64,000 nucleotides of DNA from Lachnoclostridium sp. An14 (lineage in GTDB: Bacteria > Bacillota > Clostridia > Lachnospirales > Lachnospiraceae): the NCBI RefSeq assembly GCF_002160755.1, contig NZ_NFLE01000003.1, forward strand, positions 62,001 through 126,000. The letters run 5' to 3'. Of the stretch, positions 59,909-64,000 are shown in pieces (within the stretch, counting starts at the first letter, position 1; each line of letters starts with the position of its first letter). Made by a program: the position numbers and the translations under genes. A model generated the notes under the pieces. It was given only the letters and a program-made list of their open reading frames with translations. It was not told where the DNA came from and did no database searches.

Positions 59909-61525
59909 GTGTTAAAAGTATTTATTGTAGAAGACGAGACGGTTATCCGGGAGGGATTCCGGGATAAAATCCCGTGGGAGCAGTACGGCTTTCAGCTGGT
60001 GGGAGACGCGGGGGACGGGGAGGTGGCCCTTCCCCTGATCCGGAAAATCCGGCCGGACGTACTGATCACCGACATCAAAATGCCCTTTATGGACGGGCTG
60101 TCCTTGAGCGAGATCGTAAAAGAGGAATTTCCCAAGACGAAAATTATCATCATCAGCGGGTACGACGATTTTGAGTACGCCAGGCAGGCCATCCGGGCGG
60201 GTGTGGACCAGTACCTGCTAAAGCCCATCACCAGGCAGACTTTAAGAGGGGTGCTGGTGGAGCTGCGGGAAAAGATTGAGCAGGAGACGGAGCAGCAGGA
60301 CTACCAGGACCAGTATCAGGACGAGATGCAGGAGTTTGAGCAGTTCGCCCTCCGACGGTTTTTTGAGAAGATCCTGGACGGAAAGCTGTCGGTAAAGGAG
60401 ATTTACGAGGAGGCGGCCAGGCTTTCCCTGCCCCTGACGGCGGCCAGCTATAACCTTCTCCTCTTTTCCGTCTACGAAGCCAGCGAGTCCTCCTCCCTGG
60501 AGCGGCGGGAGTGGTTTACGAGAAAGCAGGAGGAGGTGTTTCACTACTTTCTGCGCCATCCCCAGTACATCCTGTTCCGTCTGGACGTCAACTGCTACGG
60601 TGTGCTGATCAAGTCGGAGACAGCCCTGATGGAGGATCTGGCGGACCGGGCCCTGGATCACATCAAGCGGGTGTGCGGCCCGGAGGAGGAGCGGATCCGC
60701 TGGTACGTGGCGGTGGGGACGCCGGTGGAGCGGCTCAGCTCCCTGCCCCAGTGCTATGAGCGGGTGAATCACTGTTTCGCCTACCGGTTTATCATGCCCG
60801 CCCTTCACATCCTGTCGGAGACCACCCTGGCAGGCTTTCTGGCGGACCAGGAGGAGAAAAACATCGGCCAGGTGGACTTTATGCAGATGGATCCCGACAT
60901 TATCCGGGACTTCCTCTCCCGGGGGACGAAAAAGGAGATCCACGGCTTTGTGGAATCCTACCTCCAGAACATCCAGAACGCCTTAAAGTCCAGGATGTTC
61001 CGGGATTACGTGATTTTAAACATCCGTTTCGCGGTGGTGGCCTTTTTAGAGTCCATCGGGGCCAAGCAGGCGGAGTACATGGGGCGGATCGAGCAGGCGG
61101 TGCAGGCCATCCACAGAGAGGATCGGGAAATCTCCCTCTATTTTGTGGAAATGCTGGGGACAGCCATGGACCAGCGGGAGGAAATCAACAGCTATCAGGG
61201 CGGAAAAATGTTAAAGAAGGCCCTGGAGTACATCGACGCCAACTTTGACAGCGAGACCCTGTCCCTCAACCAGGCGGCGGAGAGCATCGGGGCCAGCGCC
61301 AACTATTTAAGCGCCGTGTTCAGCCAGGGGATGCAGAAAACCTTTGTGGAATATGTGACGGAGAAGCGGATCGAGAAGGCCAAAAAGCTCCTCCGCCACA
61401 CAGACAAGACCTCCGGCGAGATCGCCAGGGAGGTGGGATATAAGGACGCCAGGTACTTTGGCTTTGTGTTTAAAAAGCTCCAGGGGTGCAGCCCCAGGGA
61501 GTACCGGGGAGAGGGCCGGAAATAA
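59909..61525 (+). CDS. AraC-type response regulator, YesN-like
   Basis: A 538-aa regulator. Receiver domain (1-125) has acidic E8-D9-E10 and phospho-acceptor D55 in LITDIKMPFMDG, with KPITRQTL. A long linker (130-430) precedes the C-terminal AraC HTH pair (about 435-538; LSLNQAAESIGASANYLSAVFSQ and KTSGEIAREVGYKDARYFGFVFKKLQGCSPREYR). It pairs with the kinase at 57282, and likely targets sugar uptake genes including the one at 63027. It starts at GTG 59909 after AAAGGAAGG. Confidence 0.94.
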   Translation: MLKVFIVEDETVIREGFRDKIPWEQYGFQLVGDAGDGEVALPLIRKIRPDVLITDIKMPFMDGLSLSEIVKEEFPKTKIIIISGYDDFEYARQAIRAGVDQYLLKPITRQTLRGVLVELREKIEQETEQQDYQDQYQDEMQEFEQFALRRFFEKILDGKLSVKEIYEEAARLSLPLTAASYNLLLFSVYEASESSSLERREWFTRKQEEVFHYFLRHPQYILFRLDVNCYGVLIKSETALMEDLADRALDHIKRVCGPEEERIRWYVAVGTPVERLSSLPQCYERVNHCFAYRFIMPALHILSETTLAGFLADQEEKNIGQVDFMQMDPDIIRDFLSRGTKKEIHGFVESYLQNIQNALKSRMFRDYVILNIRFAVVAFLESIGAKQAEYMGRIEQAVQAIHREDREISLYFVEMLGTAMDQREEINSYQGGKMLKKALEYIDANFDSETLSLNQAAESIGASANYLSAVFSQGMQKTFVEYVTEKRIEKAKKLLRHTDKTSGEIAREVGYKDARYFGFVFKKLQGCSPREYRGEGRK

Positions 61526-61539
61526 CGCTGGAACCGGAG

Positions 61540-62622
61540 CTACCGTTTCAGCTTTGTGCTCTCCCTGATAATCAGTTCCCAGCGGGATTCCTGTAAAGAA
61601 ACGGGGATCCCGTTTAATGTTTTTATGACCGTCTCCGCCGTCAGCCGTCCCATCTCATGGGGGCGGTGGGCGAGGGAGGTGAGGGGGAGGCTGCTGTGGC
61701 TGCTTAAGTAGGTGTTGTCAAAGGAGGCGATGGCCATGGCGGCGGGGAGCTCATACCCGGCCCGCCGGAAGGCTCCCGCCAGGCGGTAGGCGACCCGGTC
61801 GTCAAAGCAGATCACGGCGGTGCAGGAGGACAGAAGGCGGGTCATGATCACCCGGAAAACCCTCACCTCCTCCTCCGGGGAAAGGCGGCGCAGCTCCCCG
61901 GAGCTGTACCAGCAGACGTGGCTGTCCTGGAAGGGCAGGCCCAGGGAAAGCAGAGTCTCGGAAAAGCCCAGATACCGCTCCTGTCCCCGCAGGTCGTCCC
62001 AGGGAAGGACGGCCCCCATGGCCCGGTGGCCCTGGGAGGCCAGATGGCGGACCAGCAGGGAGCTGCCGGAATCGTTGTCATCCTTCACCGTCAGGACGCC
62101 GGAAAGCCCGGGATAGGAGCTGCCCAGAAACACGGGACGGCAGCCCTCCCGGATCAGGCGGCGGTAGAGATCCAGGTTGGGATTTGGGAGGGCGCTGCGG
62201 CAGGGCTCTGCGACCATGCCGCGGGGCGGCCGGCAAAGCAGGTCGGAGAGGATGTCCCTCTCCCTGGCCACAGAGCCCTCCGTCACCAGCACTTCAGAGG
62301 AAAATCCCCCCTCAGAGAGGCGGGAGCGGATGTCCTCCAAAAGGCCGGGATAAAGGTAGTCCTGATCCTCGGAAATGAGGATGGGGATGAGGTTTTCCTG
62401 GGGGGCGGCGGACAGGCCGGTGATGTAGGAGCCGCTGCCCCGCCGTTTGGAGATCACTCCCTCCTGCTCCAATAAGGCCAGGGCCGCCCGCACCGTCTGG
62501 CGGCTCACCCCGTAGGTGGAGCACAGCTCCTGCTCTGTGGGAAGGCGGTGGATCCCGTCCCGGATGCTTTGGCGGATCAGCAGGGAGAGCTGTTCCTTCA
62601 GCCATTCATATTTCAGCGCCAT
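61540..62622 (-). CDS. GntR-family repressor with periplasmic-binding-like effector domain (AraR type)
   Basis: A 360-aa regulator. N-terminal GntR winged helix (about 1-70) reads RLPTEQELCSTYGVSRQTVRAALALLEQEGVISKRRGSGSYI. The C-terminal LacI-type sugar domain (about 80-350) has IPILISEDQDYLYPGLL, GAVLPWDDLRGQERYLGF, CFDDRVAYRLAGAFRRAG and SLAHRPHEMGRLTAE. AraR of Bacillus has this architecture and responds to arabinose; here galactofuranose or another sugar is possible. It is convergent with the yesN-like gene and divergent from the binding-protein gene. AGGAGGAATTTTT precedes the ATG at 62622. Confidence 0.92.
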   Translation of the reverse strand: MALKYEWLKEQLSLLIRQSIRDGIHRLPTEQELCSTYGVSRQTVRAALALLEQEGVISKRRGSGSYITGLSAAPQENLIPILISEDQDYLYPGLLEDIRSRLSEGGFSSEVLVTEGSVARERDILSDLLCRPPRGMVAEPCRSALPNPNLDLYRRLIREGCRPVFLGSSYPGLSGVLTVKDDNDSGSSLLVRHLASQGHRAMGAVLPWDDLRGQERYLGFSETLLSLGLPFQDSHVCWYSSGELRRLSPEEEVRVFRVIMTRLLSSCTAVICFDDRVAYRLAGAFRRAGYELPAAMAIASFDNTYLSSHSSLPLTSLAHRPHEMGRLTAETVIKTLNGIPVSLQESRWELIIRESTKLKR

Positions 62623-62701
62623 AAAAATTCCTCCTGAAGGGCCAGGCAGCGGACAGACCTCAAAATTTGGGCGGGTCTGCCCGCCGTCCCGGCCGAAAAT
62701 A

Positions 62702-62743
62702 CGTAAAAAATCATACATTCATCGTAAAATAACATACATTTTC
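62702..62743. promoter_or_regulatory. 21-bp direct repeat, probable operator of the GntR-type repressor
   Basis: CGTAAAAAATCATACATT (from 62702) and CGTAAAATAACATACATT (from 62723) repeat at a 21-bp period, two helical turns, 80-120 bp upstream of the repressor gene and far upstream of the binding-protein gene. Two dimers could bind side by side. Confidence 0.5.
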
Positions 62744-62786
62744 CTTCCATTCTGAAAAAATACACAGGACAATAGGAGGAAAAAAT

Positions 62787-62801
62787 CCGGAACAGTTCCG
62801 G
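62787..62801. promoter_or_regulatory. CCGGAAC-A-GTTCCGG palindrome
   Basis: A perfect 7-bp inverted repeat with a one-base centre (62787-62801) in the divergent region; a possible operator. The rest of the 62623-63026 interval shows no gene. Confidence 0.4.
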
Positions 62802-62935
62802 TAAAATCCGAAAAAATCTTCATTTTGCGGAAGAAAATCGGTGTTTCATCAAAAGTTGTCCGCAATTCCCATTATATCACCCCGAATTTGTATTGTAAAC
62901 TATTGCCAAATCCTGGAAACCAGAGGGATTGTCCA

Positions 62936-62964
62936 TTGAACCCCGCCGCCGTCTGCTATATGAT
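62936..62964 (+). promoter_or_regulatory. Promoter of the sugar-binding protein gene
   Basis: TTGAAC (62936-62941), 17-bp spacer, TATGAT (62959-62964). The ATG is about 60 bp downstream. Confidence 0.6.
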
Positions 62965-63026
62965 GGAATCACAGGGAGGACATCTCCCAGTAGCTCGAAA
63001 ACCATAAAAAAGCGGAGGTAACAATC

Positions 63027-64000
63027 ATGAAAAAGAAAGCATTGGCAACCATGTTGGTAGTGTCTATGGCAGCAGCAGGACTGGCAGGCTGCGGCGGCGG
63101 TGGCACCGAGACCACGGCAGCTCCCACCGAGGCAGCAGCAGCTGAGGACGACGCAACGGAAGCAGCGGCTGAGGACGATGCGGAAGAAGCAGCGGCACCG
63201 GCAGCAGACGGCGAGCTGATCCGCGTAGGCATCATCAACAACGACCCCAACGAGTCCGGCTACCGCACCGCCAACGACGCGGATTTAAAGGCAATGTTCA
63301 CCGAGGAGAACGGCTATGACGCCTCCTTCGCATACAGCTTAAAGAACGACGAGCAGATCACCGCGGCTCAGAAGTTCATCCAGGACGAGGTAGATTACTT
63401 ACTTCTGTCCGCAGCGGATACGTCCGGCTGGGACAGCGTGCTCCAGGACGCTCAGGACGCAGGCATCGGCGTAATCCTGTTTGACCGTACCATCGACGCC
63501 AGCGAGGATCTGTACCTGGCATCCATCGTATCCGACATGGACAAAGAGGGCGAGACCGCAGTCAACTGGCTGGCAGATCAGGGCCTTGACGAGTACAACA
63601 TCATCCACATCCAGGGCGTAATGGGTTCCGCGGCACAGCAGGGACGTACCGGCGCTCTTGACGCGAAGGTAGCCGCTGAGGACAACTGGAATCTGGTAAC
63701 CCAGCAGACCGCTGAGTGGAACTCTGAGAAGGCACAGCAGATCGTTCAGTCCGTAATCGACGCCGGCACCGAGTTCAACGTAATCTACGCTGAGAACGAC
63801 GACATGGCCAAGGGCGCTGTGGCAGCTCTGGACAAGGCAAACATCTCTCACGGCGTTGGCAAAGACGTGATCATCATGGGCTTTGACTGCAACAAGTGGG
63901 CTCTTGAGGAGCTGTTAGCACAGAACTGGAACTACGACGGACAGTGCAACCCGTTCCAGGCATCCTACATCGACGAGGTTATCAAGAAGGTAGAGAGCGG
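63027..64000 (+). CDS. Sugar-binding lipoprotein, galactofuranose/ribose type (3' end outside window)
   Basis: The first 324 codons of a lipoprotein with lipobox LAGC (C22), a low-complexity Ala/Glu/Asp linker (about 28-60) and a Peripla_BP_4 domain: IRVGIINNDPNESGYRTANDAD, YLLLSAADTSGWDSVLQDAQDAGIGVILFDR, QGVMGSAAQQGR, YAENDDMAKGA and CNPFQASYIDEV. It resembles YtfQ and is likely the first gene of an importer continuing beyond the window. Codon choice (strong preference for a few codons, good AGCGGAGG site) suggests high expression. The YesMN-like pair and GntR-type regulator upstream probably control it. Confidence 0.92.
   Translation, partial: MKKKALATMLVVSMAAAGLAGCGGGGTETTAAPTEAAAAEDDATEAAAEDDAEEAAAPAADGELIRVGIINNDPNESGYRTANDADLKAMFTEENGYDASFAYSLKNDEQITAAQKFIQDEVDYLLLSAADTSGWDSVLQDAQDAGIGVILFDRTIDASEDLYLASIVSDMDKEGETAVNWLADQGLDEYNIIHIQGVMGSAAQQGRTGALDAKVAAEDNWNLVTQQTAEWNSEKAQQIVQSVIDAGTEFNVIYAENDDMAKGAVAALDKANISHGVGKDVIIMGFDCNKWALEELLAQNWNYDGQCNPFQASYIDEVIKKVES

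Overview
The window looks like the chromosome of a GC-rich gut anaerobe of the Lachnospiraceae (Clostridium cluster XIVa, the Enterocloster/Lachnoclostridium type). This rests on consensus sigma-A promoters, AGGAGG ribosome binding sites, a tyrosine T-box, Lachnospiraceae-type lipoproteins, a neighbouring FchA and FolD pair, an SpoVB-like flippase and many two-component systems. The genus is an inference. I see no rRNA, tRNA, CRISPR array, prophage or intact insertion sequence.

Layout. 1-6.5 kb: the 3' part of garD (galactarate dehydratase), a folded repeat element, then an OmpR-type regulator, its kinase and a large glycosidase-like lipoprotein; the regulator and the lipoprotein share one upstream operator motif. 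6.4-16 kb: an acetyltransferase, a cytidylate-kinase-like protein, a very short RNA gene, a polar amino-acid ABC importer, DAHP synthase, a DUF4358-like lipoprotein and an MBOAT/DHHW O-acetylation pair. 16-28 kb: an EamA permease, a hybrid sensor kinase, T-box-controlled tyrS, a choline-binding-repeat protein, a second copy of the folded element, a YacP/NYN RNase, an aminotransferase, a LysR regulator and ApbE. 28-33 kb: GtrA, a YfhO-type membrane protein, FchA and a FolD that lacks the usual catalytic lysine. 33-38 kb: a TetR-controlled MATE pump and methyltransferase with three matching operators, then a decayed GNAT toxin-antitoxin pair, a lipoprotein and an SDR enzyme. 38-47 kb: ComEA, an orphan response regulator, RlmH, small enzymes, a MerR regulator with a membrane tail, an Old-Yellow-Enzyme-like reductase, an iron-sulphur aldo/keto reductase and a nitroreductase. 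47-57 kb: an S66 peptidase, another two-component system with a lipoprotein, a flippase, and a tightly packed run of Dtd, YkgJ-like protein, methyltransferase, small protein and Dus. 57-64 kb: a sugar-sensing unit (YesM-like kinase, sugar-binding lipoprotein, YesN-like regulator), a GntR/AraR-type repressor, and the first gene of what is probably a sugar ABC transporter.

Two intergenic repeat families stand out. Family 1 is a roughly 200-nt folded element with two copies, at 1357-1559 (+) and 22855-23190 (-). They share a nearly identical 5' block and closing helix, but two internal helices differ in sequence while staying self-complementary. Family 2 is a roughly 125-bp element with a long palindromic hairpin and several smaller ones. 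It has six recognisable copies and several fragments, and one copy sits inside the second family-1 element. These, the short RNA at 7955-8013, the shared operators and the altered FolD beside FchA are the observations most worth following up.
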